Of a DNA stretch of 64,000 bases, positions 21,838 to 33,747 are shown piece after piece. The position numbers and the translations under genes are program-made. Source of the DNA: Heterobasidion occidentale (Eukaryota; Basidiomycota; Agaricomycetes; Russulales; Bondarzewiaceae); NCBI GenBank assembly GCA_039111635.1, contig JBCAQO010000004.1, forward strand, positions 744,001 through 808,000. The letters are read 5' to 3'. Under the pieces are notes generated by a model. That model ran no database searches. It had not been told where the DNA came from and saw only the letters and a list, made by a program, of their open reading frames with translations. Each line of letters starts with the position of its first letter. Position 1 is the first letter of the stretch.

Positions 21838-24038
21838 ATGCCTTCACACACACCGGACATCTCAGAAAGAAAGAGCAAAAAGACCTGGACGAAGCCACTG
21901 CTGGCCGAATCGGTGGATCAAGCCACCCCCAGCAAATACAGCTCGCGAACGACATGTCATACGAGTTTGTATGACCTATGCCAGTTGGCTTATTCTTAAA
22001 GTCGTTCCTGGACCGAGCTTCGCAACCTATTCCCAGGAACTTCAAACGGAAATTGCAGGAAAACTTGTGCAAGATGAGTGGCACAGACTTTGTGACGAGT
22101 TTTGTAGTTGTTCTTCATCCATCCTACCATCAATATCAATAACACGCTGACACGGTGATAGATTAAGGCTATAGGCGAGGCTGGCTTATGTCCAACTTTT
22201 CCTCCATGACACACAGCAGGCGATACTATACCCGTAAATCCTGAGATCACACTCTACAAAACTCAATGATGCCGTGACAGGAGAATTGACTTGACACGCA
22301 TGGAGATGCCAAATCGCGTGCCTGTCTCTCGATGACGACCTTTCATCGACATGGCCACTCAACAGAGTCCCATCGAAACAAGATGTCCTTCGAGCGCTAT
22401 CCAAAGCGGTCTATTCGTGGACAGATCATCTCTCACACCACTTGGCAACTCGCGAACCAGCATCGTTGCTTCGCATTTTCGGTGATATTTCTTGACGACT
22501 ATACGAGATTCGTGCGGTGGGACCGTTCGGGCGCGGTTGTGACTGAGCTATTCAAGTGGAAGGAAGACCTGGCGCACCTAGCACTATTCTTTTGGAGGTT
22601 CAACTGTGCATCATATGCAGGGCGCGGGTATGACCTGACGGTCACGAAGCCAAGTAATGAAGAAATAGAACTGGCGAAGGCGAAGTTGGATGAGTGGGCG
22701 GCGAAGTCAGCGAAGGCCTGGGAGAGGATCAACGGAAAGGAGCAAGAACAAGCATGTGCCCCAGATTCCCCTTACAAAGCTAACGAGACATTCCGGAAAT
22801 TTTTCATGATAGACGACATCTCTGGCGATGTACGATGTTTAATAACTTCCCACCCTCAATGGCCTGCATACACACTCACTGGGCGTAGTACACGCGGGTA
22901 CGTGGCACTCGATGCTCAAACGCAGCAGGTTGTATACTTCAAGGATACCTGGCGCCAGCATCACATGAATCCTGAAGGAGAGACGCACAGATATCTAGAG
23001 GAGAGAGGTATTCAAGGAATTGCGCCTCTCGTATGTACAGGTGACATCGCGGATCACACGACACAGACGGATAGGTTTATGCACAGACAGTGGTGCTGCG
23101 CAGTTCCCGACATGGTGGGGCACCAGCACTACAGGCTCGTTTGGGGGAGATATTGCGGCCTATAGATCAGTGCAGATCGACAAAGGAGATGTGCATGGCA
23201 ATATTTAACGCAGTCAAAAGTATGTGGGAAACCGTATGAATAATGATCTTTGGGGGCTGACAACTTTGCTTGGCCTAGCACACGGAGAAGCATACTCTGT
23301 AGGCATATTACATTCAGATATCAGCGACACGAACATCATGATCACGGACGAAGGCCGCGGAGTTCTCATTGACTGGGACTTGTCGAAGAGGTTGTTTGAT
23401 GAAGAAAACAACAAACACAGATCAATGGTCGTGCGTTGCAACTTTTTCCAGGTTTATTACGCATTCAAACACAGCCTCCACATCACCAGGGAACTTGGCA
23501 ATACATGTCCATCGCTGGGATGCAAGAACACGGCAAACAGCAAGTGTTGTCTGATGACCTGGAATCATTCCTACACGTCTTGCTCTACTGCAGCCTCGAA
23601 CGCCTCATAGACGAACACTCCTTTCTCGCAAATTTCATGAACGGCTACTTTAGGAAGCCATTCCGCCTCGCCGACGGCTCCATCTGCGGATTAGATGGGA
23701 AGCAGGATTTCTTATCCGCGACTCGAACATTATTTCCGCAACTTGATAAGATATTTTGCGCTCCACTTGCGGACCTCATCGAAGATTTGCGCGTGTTGTT
23801 CGTTCCTCTCTATGCGTGCCGGGACAAACGTGATGTGGAGGGCATCGAGAGCGCGCTTGACAACCTGACATCCGAAAAGTTCGTCGATATCTTCGAGCGG
23901 CACATCGCAAGGTCAGATGAAGAATGGAAATGTGAGCCGTTAGAGCGCGCAAAGGAGGAGAGAAGAAAACGCAGCGTGGACGAGGCTGATCTGGACCATG
24001 AAGAGCCGTTCAGCAAGCGGAGGAAAAGCTCCCGATGA
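21838..24038 (+). pseudogene. FunK1 kinase pseudogene
   Basis: The copy spans the whole gene but carries at least three lesions. A base appears lost in the C-run at 21926-21930, shifting the frame before the N-terminal module. TGA at 21972-21974 then replaces the glycine of FVGPMPV. The G-run at 23143-23147 has lost a base, so that GDI...RPIDQ is read out of frame. The stretch 22150-22390, equivalent to the start of exon 2, also has stops. The later parts are well preserved: RFVRWDRSGAVVTELF, YFKDTWR, LHSDISDTNIMI (catalytic Asp and Asn kept) and LIDWDLS, followed after an intron by GTWQYMS and an open C-terminal lobe ending in a basic tail at 24038. It converges on the intact FunK1 gene at 24528-26953. 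Confidence 0.8.
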
Positions 24039-24527
24039 TCGCTTACCGTTTGCTGATGGCTCAACTACCAGTCCGGGTCGTAGGATATGAAATGTGGGGG
24101 TATAAATACGAAGTGCATTCAGTGGCAGACCTGAGAGGGTTGTATTACACGAATTTGTTTCCATTCGGTGTGGCGAGATCAAAGAAAAAGGCACAATGCG
24201 GCGAGGATGTATTGTTGACTCACCAGCACCTGCTGATTGCCTGCCCCCTCCCTTATCTGTTCCCCACACCGTTGTGCGTCTTGTTGTTCGCTTCATCACT
24301 CATGTTCGTCTTCAAACTTGAGACGACAGGTGTCACAATCTCACTTGTTGATCCAGAGTTTCGAGCGCTCGGTACAGCGTGGATGAGGCTCTTTTTACCG
24401 CTTAGACAGTGTCGGCTGTCTGTCCGTTTTCGAGGAACACACTAGAGACGGACGAGTTGTAGGTAATGTGAGGTATAGACAAAAGAGCTGCATCCAGGAA
24501 TCATATAACATGTCCAACACATGGCTC
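24039..24527. other. Intergenic between convergent FunK1 copies
   Basis: This is the shared 3' flank of two FunK1 genes. No gene is seen. Confidence 0.5.
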
Positions 24528-26953
24528 CTATGAAGAAAAGAAATCGGATCCGTCGTTCCCATCGTCCCATATGAGTGTCGAGGCGGAAACCTCAGATGCA
24601 AGAGCACTAGATAGCCTCAATTTCTTCGTCTCGGAGTTACTCTTGCTGCTATCATTCGTGCTTGCAGGGTGAGCCTTGCGTTTGTTACTCCGCTTCGTCT
24701 TGAAGTCGAGAGGCTGCTTTCCAAGGAGACAATCGCTTTTGTCATCAACCCAGTCCTGTTGGTCAATATGTGAAAATATCTCTCTCAGTGGTTTTGACGA
24801 TTTCAGACCGTCCTGGGCGTCTTCTTTAGAAGGAAGCTTCATTGTATAGAGTTTAGAAGGCTTTGTGGAACGAGGCGCGTAGAGTGGAACGAAGAGTTCC
24901 CGGAGGTCGGAGATGATGTCGACGGCTGTGGAGCAAAGGAGCGTTGAAAGATATTCTGAGCTGAACTTGGCAGGGATGAGTAGCATGAAGCCGTTCTTTC
25001 CATCTCCACCGATGTCTCTGCCGCTGGCGTCCTGTACAGCGTAATCAAAGACCGCGTGGATATCCCGAAGTAGAGCAAACCGGTCGTTTTCGGACAGCGC
25101 GCGCATCTGATATCGGATGCAGTGATAGAGGTACACGTAAAGAAATGATTCAAGATCATGGCGAAGTTCGTGTGGTTCTTTTCCATAATGGCGAAGAAGA
25201 TCTAATGACATGAACTGCCAAGTACCCTGTCACTCTCTTCAGATCATGGTATCAAGGGGCATATGCAAGGACAATCTCACCGTCCTCATCTTCAGTCTGG
25301 CCCCCGAAATCTTGGAATCTTTCCTTCGAGATAGGTCCCAGTCAATCAACAGACCGCGACCGTCATTGGTGATCAGAATATTTCCGCCACTGATGTCTTG
25401 ATGCAAGACTCCGGCGTCGTAAGCCTGTTGATGGGCTAAGATTTCGCAGATCATCAGTATTAGGAGAAAGTATCACGATACAGTCCACATACCTTCAATC
25501 GAATCCATAATGACTTGGGAGAGCTCCTTCGTGGAATTGTACTGTCTCAAAGGGCGTCCCAAGTCCCGGAGCACCAATCGGTGGTGCTGGTGATGCTTCA
25601 CCGCTGATACTCGAGAACACCATGTTTCCCCGCAGAACTGGTGAGTCCGCGTCTCCTGTCCATCGATATCGCTGGAGCAAAGAAGACGTGGAATCCTCTG
25701 AACGTTCGCCTTGAGTAGATCACGATAGGTCTCTCCCTCCTTTTTGTAGCCCTCGGCGACGTAGCGCCAGCTATCCTTGAGATACACCACATTCCCCGTA
25801 GCAATGTCGTAGGCTACGTACCCTTTCGTTCCCCTGCCAGTCGGGCTGTTGGTATACCACTCTGGATGAGACGCGACAAAGAAATGCTCGCGCCTGTCCT
25901 CATCATCGAGCACCCGGAATTTTCGGAAGGAGTCATCGGATGAGAATGGTGCCTTGAGGATGTCGCTCTCACTTCCACCCTGAGCCATGGTAACTTCAAG
26001 CGCATATTGCTTGAGAGAGACCTTGGCACATGTGATCTCATCTGATGTTGGGATCGATACAGTGGTGTCATGGCCGCGTGCCGAGTCGGAGGAATGGGAA
26101 AACCTCCACAGAAACATCGCCAGGCGCGAAGGATCATCCTTCCAGTTGAACCGCTCTGTGACTATAGCTCCAGCTCTATCCCAACGAATAAAGCGAACGA
26201 AGTTGTCAATAAAGATGACGGAGAATAGAAATGTCCGGCATTGGGAACCAAGCTGAGCTGCTGCATACGATGTGATTTGCCCGCGAGACTTGTTTCCGAG
26301 ATGAGAATTATGTTCGAAAACATGCAGCTTGAACTCCTTCGCGCTAGATTTGCGGGGCTTCTTCTTGCTGCGCGGCTGGGTGGGCTTGGGTGTCGGCAGT
26401 TCGGAAGGCTTCTCTGGGGATGACTTTGGATCTACAAATGGATCCTCGGATAACCGCTTGCGCTCAATATGGAGTTCCATCAGGAAAAAATTGGCGCTCG
26501 ACTCATCCTTGTCCTTTTCCTTGTAGATGGAGATGTCAGGCTTGCGCTTGTATCCTATATCTTCGCGTATGGTCGTGTCGACAAGGAATAAGCCAGGGCA
26601 AAGCCCCGTGTCCTTCACAGCTTGTATCTGCAGGACATTAAAAGCAGTGAAGAGATGCATCAAGAGTCGAAAGGATAAAATTTTACGAAATTTGCTTCAA
26701 AATCCGTTTCGATTGTGAGAGCCGAGAAGCATTGTTGGTAATCCTTGGGAAGCATCGTCCGGTCGTCGGGCATGAATGCATTGAAGAATGCGTCGACGGG
26801 CATAGGCCCAACGAATTGGTTCCTCATCTCGTCGACTAGAGCTTTATAGTCTCCGGGAGCCTTCGGGTCTTCCTCTCTGGTTTGAAAACGCTCTATGGAA
26901 GATTTCTTATTTGAGACCGGGGTGCTCTGGAGAAGTTGGAGCTGTTGGGACAT
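24528..26953 (-). CDS. FunK1 fungal-type protein kinase (intact)
   Basis: Four exons (26953-26687, 26627-25493, 25435-25281, 25226-24528) join in phase to 751 aa. Domains in order are: the N-terminal [16 protein letters not shown] module; [20 protein letters not shown] [10 protein letters not shown]; a Lys/Pro-rich linker; [19 protein letters not shown]; the likely ATP lysine in VVYLKDSWR; and the catalytic loop [12 protein letters not shown], with Asp481 and Asn486 in place. LLIDWDLS supplies the metal-binding Asp499, and GTWQFMS starts the C-lobe. The tail is basic, with a stretch resembling a nuclear localisation signal. All residues needed for catalysis are present, so this is the only FunK1 copy here that looks fully active. 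It is closely related to the frameshifted copy at 44491-46837. Substrates of the family are not known to me. Confidence 0.9.
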
Positions 26954-27640
26954 TTTGAGGATTTTGAGTAGATGGTTACAGAGTAGGATGAAAGACACGC
27001 ACCAATGAGCTTGGACTGGTTTAAGTACAGAAAAAAAGGGGCTTCTGTGACTTAGCCACGCATAGCAGGTGCCACCGTCGTTGAACTTGGAAGTTGTTGT
27101 CAAGGCGTGGTCCCTTTGCCATGTGATGTTCAAACTCCGCGGCCACCTCCAGTTTGCGGCTTCCATCAGGACGTGTTTCCTCATGGTGCCCGTGAGGAGC
27201 TGGCAAGCTTGACATGGATCTCAATTGTTCATGAATCGTCTTCAGCAAGAATCGTATGTACGCTCCAGAGCTTACCCAATAGTCCAATGTGAGTGAGGAA
27301 ATTTCTCTATAGTACTAAATAGTCCGCGCTGAACTTTCACTTTAACTACGCGATAATTCTCTCACCTTCCTGCATACACTTTTGGGTCATTGTTCACAGG
27401 AAGCGATACACTGATGATCGATGATCGATGATCAAACGAACCTTGCCAATATATGTCTTCTCAATCTTCGATGTGCCCTCACGATGCCGACAGGTCAGCA
27501 ACGAGGTCACCCATATGGGCGCTTGGGAATGAGACCATAGAGCGAGGAAGGACGAGAGCACACCTCTGATCCTGCCAAGCATCATCTCGTTTCCCCATCC
27601 CATTGCATCTTCTTTTGCTATTTTCCAAAAGGCTAGTTTC
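26954..27640. other. Intergenic, no gene seen
   Basis: This is the 5' flank of the intact FunK1 gene. No gene was recognised. Confidence 0.4.
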
Positions 27641-27873
27641 TGTCGAACAGCTGATGACCTGCACATTGCTGCTGACGATTGCTAGTTAGGAACACGGATT
27701 GTCGAACAGCCAATGACCTGCACATTGCTGCTGACGATTGCTAGTTAGGAACACGGATTGTCGAACAGCCAATGACCTGCACATTGCTGCTGACGATTGC
27801 TAGTTAGGAACACGGATTGTCGAACAGCCAATGACCTGCACATTGCTGCTGACGATTGCTAGTTAGGAACACA
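27641..27873. repeat. 59-bp minisatellite, four near-identical units
   Basis: Units start at 27641, 27700, 27759 and 27818. Each runs from TGTCGAACAG through TGACCTGCACATTGCTGCTG to GTTAGGAACACGGAT. The middle copies are identical. The first differs at the ...CTGATG... / ...CCAATG... site, and the last ends in ACACAG. There are no spacers between units, so this is not a CRISPR array. No gene overlaps it. Confidence 0.93.
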
Positions 27874-28684
27874 GGTATACTACGATGGCCGGTGAATGTA
27901 AGAGAACGGAGCTAGAGCGCGGAGTCGATGCACAGCTCAATACCACACTAGTGAGTGTATATCCTACTTTTGGCTGTCCATATACTTTCGTACTCCTCAC
28001 GCTATGTCTCGCAATGGCACAACTTCACAACAAGGGAAGCCGCTGGAGGGACGATGTGTAGGTGCCTATGAGAGGCCTTCCAACGCGTTCAAAATACATC
28101 AGATTCAACGAGGCAGGCGCGTTATCGTCCCGAGTCGACAAGTATGTATGATCAAGGTTCAACCATGTCATTCCATTCTGATGTCTATACATGCATATAC
28201 AGACAATTTGTAGGAACACATGCAGGTAGCCCTAGGTGCACTCGTCTCGTCACTTACGCCCTTTTCGCTCGCGTGTTCGCCTGCGCCTTGCCCTGGCAGC
28301 CTCCCACCTAACTTTTCGAATGTCTTCCTGGTCGTCTCTTCGTCGCAAGTGGGAACATTTTATGTGCTTTTGCATCTACATGAACACCTATGTTGTGGTG
28401 TTGGATGGAATCATGCCCATTTTTGTACTGTTGTCTACCTGCTCAATCTTCTTGTTCGCACGTACTGACGCTATTAGACTGTTAACGTTGTTGGACGCTT
28501 TCATGCAGCCTAGATGTCCTTGAGAAGCGATATGAATATACATACAGCGCGTCCGCACTCTCATCAATAAACACTCTGCGCGACGCCTTGAAGGGACAAA
28601 AAGAGCCTTAGGCGCGCAAGTAAACGTTCTCTTTATGAATACTTTCTCCAATAACACTACACTTCTCCACTCCTCGCTTCTACC
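27874..28684. other. Intergenic, no gene seen
   Basis: Short open frames near 28004-28520 (+) have no recognisable family and no supporting splice structure. Confidence 0.35.
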
Positions 28685-29720
28685 TCAGATATATGGGATC
28701 TCTCGTCGACAGACAGTGTCGAGTGATGGTGGTCGATCTGGATTGTCGATGTGCCGGAACGAGTATTCCTTGTCACGAAGCGCATTTTGGCGCGAGGTGT
28801 GTTCTGAGATGTCTTTCCCAATGGTCATGTCCCAAGTAGTCCTCTGAAGCGCTGTGAGGGAGATGATCGCGGTCGGATAAATGCCCTGTCTATAGTAAAA
28901 TGAGCAACTATCGTTGAAAGAGACATGTGCAACGCACAGATACTTGAATCGCGATCCCTGGGAGGATTTCATTTATAGCTTGGGTGGTAATGTTGAATGT
29001 GATGGAAGCACAGACCCAACTCACGAGGAAGATGATCTATCCATGCGTCATGTGAGGAGCGCATACGGGTAGAGTATACGGATATCCGGAGACCACGTCG
29101 GAGGTTGAAGGAGAATCGTCAACGACTCTGCCTTTGGGAGACTAGGGTAGAGCATTGCTCACCCATATCGCACAGTAAAGAACTCCGGATTCGACAAGCA
29201 GAACGAGAATGGACCCGACCTGGGATTTCCATTCTACGTTGCTGAGGTGGGCTTTGATCAATCGACGATGTTGCCTGTGTACACGCTTATTCAATCGATA
29301 GGCGCTGATCTTATATGCGCACTGACCACGCCTTCACCGCCACAAGCATAGTTGCAATAGCATTGATAGCCAGTGTTGAGGAATAAATGATGATGATGCT
29401 GTTACTGCCGAGTCCTCCGAAGGGAATCCATATGGCAGCAGCCAGTAATGTGAAGAGTCACGTATCGATGGCGGAGAACTGAAACAGGGTCGCTCACGGA
29501 TGGAACCTAAAGAAAGGAACCCAAGCACTATCAGGACTTTCACGCTGCGTCCCCACATGATCCATACCCTCCAGATTACAATTTCATCGCTCAACACATA
29601 CTGCGAAATGTTCAATAGAGTGTCAAAACCAACGCGACCAAGAGACGTATGTTGATGATAGATAGGTAAACATCCGTATAGGATGCGACCGTTTCTGCTT
29701 CTGAAAAGCCATAGTCGGTG
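28685..29720 (-). pseudogene. Multi-pass membrane protein, subfamily B, 5'-truncated relic
   Basis: This is the third member of subfamily B, related to the genes at 59388 and 61744. It lacks exons 1, 2 and most of exon 3: homology begins near 29700 at VASYTDVYLSIIN. Exons 4 (VLSDEIVIWRVWIMWGRSVK), 6 (LLVESGVLYCAIW), 7 and 8 (GIYPTAIISLTALQRTTWDM) are readable. The exon 3 donor is lost (ATACGT where the family has GTGAGT) and so is the exon 5 acceptor (AC instead of AG). Intron 6 is 126 nt, twice the 61 nt of its relatives, because a small mobile element sits in it. The truncated 5' end abuts the broken CHAT region of the next pseudogene. Confidence 0.8.
29075..29144. mobile_element. 70-bp non-autonomous element with 8-bp target duplication (copy 1)
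   Basis: The insert is flanked by perfect direct repeats GGGTAGAG at 29067-29074 and 29145-29152. Its core (GGAGACCACGTCGGAGG... CTGCCTTTGGGAGACTA) recurs at 40298-40357. It lies inside intron 6 of the membrane-protein relic. The 8-bp duplication would fit a hAT-like transposase acting in trans; terminal inverted repeats are weak or absent, so the superfamily is an inference. Confidence 0.7.
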
Positions 29721-32700
29721 GAATAATAGGACGCTGTGCAATTACGAGGGTCCAGATCCCAGAGCTCTGTTGACCAGTTAATTGAGGAGAGAGTGGAACA
29801 TGCTCTACACCTGTCAAGGTGACGATCAATGCATCACAAAACTGGGTAACATTGAGCAGAATGACTGGACCATGGACCGCCGCCCTCTTTAAGGAGACGA
29901 GCTTCTTCGGGAGCAGAAAGTCTTCAAACCCTTTCAACGCCCGAACCTCTTCCAGGGTCGTCAACCATTTCTCGTTCAATCCACGAAACCGCACTGCCTT
30001 CGCCTCCCTTGTCATCACTGCTTTTACATCAGTGCGAATAATAACTGAACCCTCATCAAGTGCGCTCCGTTCGAGAGCTGTGCAGATCTCCTGAAACCTT
30101 TTCGCGAGTTTTGGGGAGGCATGGTGGAGATCGTCGAGAGGCGTCCGGAGCTGTAGGGCCTGAGACCAAAAGATAGATCTGCCCTCTTCAAGCATTTCAA
30201 CAGCCTGATCAAAATTTCCCGAGCGAATAGCGCGAGCCGCAGCACTGCTCGAGAGTCTACCGCTCTCCAGACGGTCAGCCAGCAACTGATGACGTGACCT
30301 TGCATCTGAAGCGAGCATGGCGACGTGTGGCAAGAGTTGTATAGCAGCTTGGTATGCCTCCAAGGAAGATGTATGATTGGCGTCATCGGCACGTTGTGCC
30401 CATCCTTGAGCAGCTTGCAAGCGATCGAGCACGGATCCTGTTTCGTGATTGACTGCAGTGTGAAACATATTCATGGGTATATCTAGCGAAGACATATCAC
30501 CCAAGGCAAACTTATCACAGAGGGAGGATGCAAGGGCTCCCAGTTGCAGGCAGTTGTCAGGATGTGATGGAGGTAAACATATGAAGACGTCCCGGCGCAG
30601 TAAGATTGCCTCTTCGAGGTCATCCGTCTGGCCTTTCTGGTGGAATCGTGTCGAAAGCACATCTGCAAGGTCGCTCAATGACTGAAAACGATCAGGATGT
30701 GGGGCCGGGCGGAGAGTGAGGGCTTCACGGTTCAGCGAAATGGCCTCCTCGAGATCATCCATCTGGCCTTTCTTCTGAAACCGTGTTGAGACCGCATGAG
30801 AAAGGTTGTTCAACGAGACAGCACGAGCAGGATATGGGGCTGGGAGGAATGTGAGGGCTTCACGGCAAAGGAAAATAGCTTCCTCGAGATCATCCATCTG
30901 GCCATTCTGGTTGAATCGTATTAAAAGCACATTCACGAGGTTGTTTAATGAGGGAGGACGAAGAGGATGTGTGGCTGTGCTCAGTGTGAGGGCCTCACGG
31001 CAAAGCAAAATGGCCTCCTCGACATCATCCATCTGGCCTTACTGCTGGAATCGTATGGAAAGCGCATTGGAGAGGTTGGTCAATGAGCCAAAACGATCAG
31101 TGTGTGTAGCTGGGCGGAGTATGAGGGCTTCACGGTAATAAAAAATGGCCTCCTCGAGATCACCTATGTGGCCGTTCTGGTTGAATCGTGTCGCAAGCGC
31201 ATTTGCGAGATTGTTCAATGAGCCAGAGCGATCAGGATGTGAGGTCGGGCGGAGACTGAGGGCTTGATGGCTCAGCAAAATAGCTTCATCGAGATCATCC
31301 ATCTGGCCTTTCTGGTTGAATCGTGTCCAAATCATGTTTGCACGGTTGTTCAATAAGCCGAAATGACAAGGATGTGATGCCAGGCGGAGTGTAAGGACTT
31401 CACGGTGAAGCAAAATGGCCTCTTCGAGATCACCCGTGTGGCCGCTCTGGTTGAATCGCATAGAAAGCATATTTGCGAGGTTCAACAAGACAGAAAGACG
31501 AGAATGTGGTGCTGGGTAGAGTGTGAGGGCTTCACGGCAAAGAACAATGGCCTCCCCGAGACCATTCATCTGGCTACTCTGGTTGAATCGTATTGCCAAC
31601 ACACTCGCGAGATTGTTCAATGAGCCAAAACGATCGGGATGTGAGGCCGGACAGAGTGTGAGGGCTTCGCGGCAAAGCAAAACGGCCTCCTCGAGACCAC
31701 CCATATGGCCATTCTGGTTGAATCGTGTCACAAGCACATTTACAAGGTTGTTCAATGCGCCAGGGCGATCAGGATGTGGGGCCGGGAAGAGTACGAGGGC
31801 TTCACGGTGAAGCAAGATAGCCTCCTCAAGATCATCCGCCCAGCCTTTCTGTCCAAATCGTGCCCAAAGTGCATTTCCAAGGTTAGTGCATGAGCCAGAG
31901 AGATCAGGATGTGGGGCCGGGCAGAGTTTGAGGGCTTCACGGTGAAGCAAAATGGTCTCCTCGAGATCATCCATCTGGCCATTATGGCTAAATCGTTTCC
32001 AAAGCGCACACGCGAAGGTGTTCAACACCTTTGAACAACCAGAATGGGTGGTCGGGCTGAGTGTGAGGGCTTTACGGCTAAGGGAAATGGCGTCCTCGAG
32101 ATCGTCCGTCTGGCCGTTCTGGTCAAATCGTGTCCAAAGCATATTTGCGAGGTTGTTCAAAAAGCCCAAACAAGCAGGATATGGAGCCGGGCAGAGTGTG
32201 AGGGCTTCACGGCTCAGCAAAATGGCCTTCTTGAGATCATCCGTCTGGCCATTCTCCTTAAACCGTCCCCAAAGTACAGCCGCGAAGTCCATCAACGAGG
32301 AGAAACGATGAGGGTGGGAGGTCGGGAAGAGTGTGAGGGCTTCACGATAAAGTGAAAAGGCCGTTTCGAGGTCATCTCCTTGGCCTTTCTGTTGAAATCG
32401 TGGCGAAAGCGCATCGGCGAGGTTGTTCAACAACATTGAGCGATCAGGATGGGTGGCAGAGAGAATCTTCAAGACCTCTTCGTTTCGTACTATACATTCT
32501 TGAAGGTCGGCGTCACGTCCCGTCCGTCCAAACCGTAAGCCAAGCGCGATGGACAAATTTGCTAGTACCCCATCGCTCGGGCTGCACTGTATTCATCATG
32601 CTGAGACCCTTCTGTAAAAGTATGATGGCGACATTGAGGTCGGTTATCTGCCCTGACGACTGGTGTAGCCTTAGAATAGTTGATCCCAGCTAAGCCAAAT

Positions 32701-33747
32701 AGACAGAATCTTCATCCTGGTTATGCTGACGTACACGAACTGCCTTGGCCAAGTCATCTCCCTGACCCCTCAAACAGAACCTCGTAACGAATACCGCCGA
32801 GAGTTTTGAAAGCAACTGCGATCGATAAACATAAGACATGGGCTGAGGGAGTGCACATGCTCACATGATTGCTAGTGCCTCGTCCAAGTCCTGAGGCTCT
32901 TGTTTATGAAAGTATCGCAGGAAAAGGGCATGGGCAAGGTCAGACATCGACGCGAAGCGTTTGTAATCCGATGGTCCGCGTATACGAATGGATTGGCGGA
33001 GCAGGGATATAGCAGAATCAATGGTCAAGATGGGTGCAGCTCGACAGAATTCTGCTACAGTAGCAAGGGCGAGGTCGGTCATGTCTGAGGTTTGGTCTTT
33101 GCTCTTGAGATATCTGTGTTGTTGAGAATCTTGATGCAGCCAACATAAATTAATTGCGAAATGTGGGAGTATACGTCGACCTACTTTGAGATCCCATTTG
33201 TTTGCTATATTGTTGCCGCGCTTCACAGTAGTCTGCCCCATGTTCAACCCGCCTTCCAACACTTTGAAGGCCTCATCCAACGCCACAACTTCGTTCGTCC
33301 AAACGAATTTGATCACTAGAGACAGTGCGAGGTTTTCCAAAGAGTGTTTCCGATTTGGTTGACCCACGGGACGGAGATTGCATATATCGCGAAGGCGATG
33401 CAAAGCCGTTTCGAGGGAAGACAATTTGCTTGCTTGCTTCCATCCCTTGACAATAGAGGCTGCAAACTCGTCGATTTCATTGGCATCGAAGCTGTGATCC
33501 TGTATCTGCACGCTGTCTAAGAGAGTGGACATGTCCACCTGTTCCTACGAGAATATTGTAAGTTACGGCTGATGCCAATATGGCGTCAATACAAACCGGG
33601 AGTTTCACTCCGTGCTATCAGAGATGATTCAGTTCCTGTGATCAGGAGGAGCGGAATTGGACTTACGATGGTCGCGATCTCTGATTGAGATGGTGGTGCA
33701 GACATATCTTGTTGCCCTATCGGACTAACCTGGGTATCATCACTCAT
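29721..33747 (-). pseudogene. TPR-CHAT gene, decayed and truncated within the CHAT domain
   Basis: The gene begins at 33747 with exon 33747-33667 and continues at 33544. After about 230 residues of helical N-terminus come some 14 TPR-like repeats of about 45 residues (pattern NLANALWTRF...GQ.DDLEEAI.L.REALTL). A linker with QAVEMLEEGRSIFWSQALQL and the beginning of a CHAT domain (GPVILLNVTQF.DALIV) follow. Lesions are TGA at 32861-32863, TAG at 32690-32692, a one-base shift near 32575, and TAA at 31039-31041 (RFQQ*GQ where sister repeats have Lys). The coding match ends near 29750, before the His-Cys catalytic dyad. CHAT domains are caspase-like proteases; in fungi TPR-CHAT proteins are suspected recognition/cell-death factors. 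This copy cannot make a protease. Confidence 0.85.
30600..32480 (-). repeat. Tandem 135-bp coding repeats (TPR units)
   Basis: About 14 units spaced close to 135 bp carry a recurring block seen on the plus strand as CCTCCTCGAGATCATCC(A/G)TCTGGCC. Each unit encodes one 45-residue TPR-like repeat of the TPR-CHAT pseudogene. DNA similarity between units suggests recent expansion or gene conversion. Confidence 0.85.

Noticed and set aside
27641..27873. CRISPR-like array
   Set aside because: The 59-bp units are contiguous with no spacers, and the organism is a eukaryote.
29623..31032. A 469-codon open frame that looks like a complete TPR protein gene
   Set aside because: It starts after an in-frame TAA in the TPR array and ends inside an unrelated membrane-protein relic. 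It is a fragment of a pseudogene joined to another.
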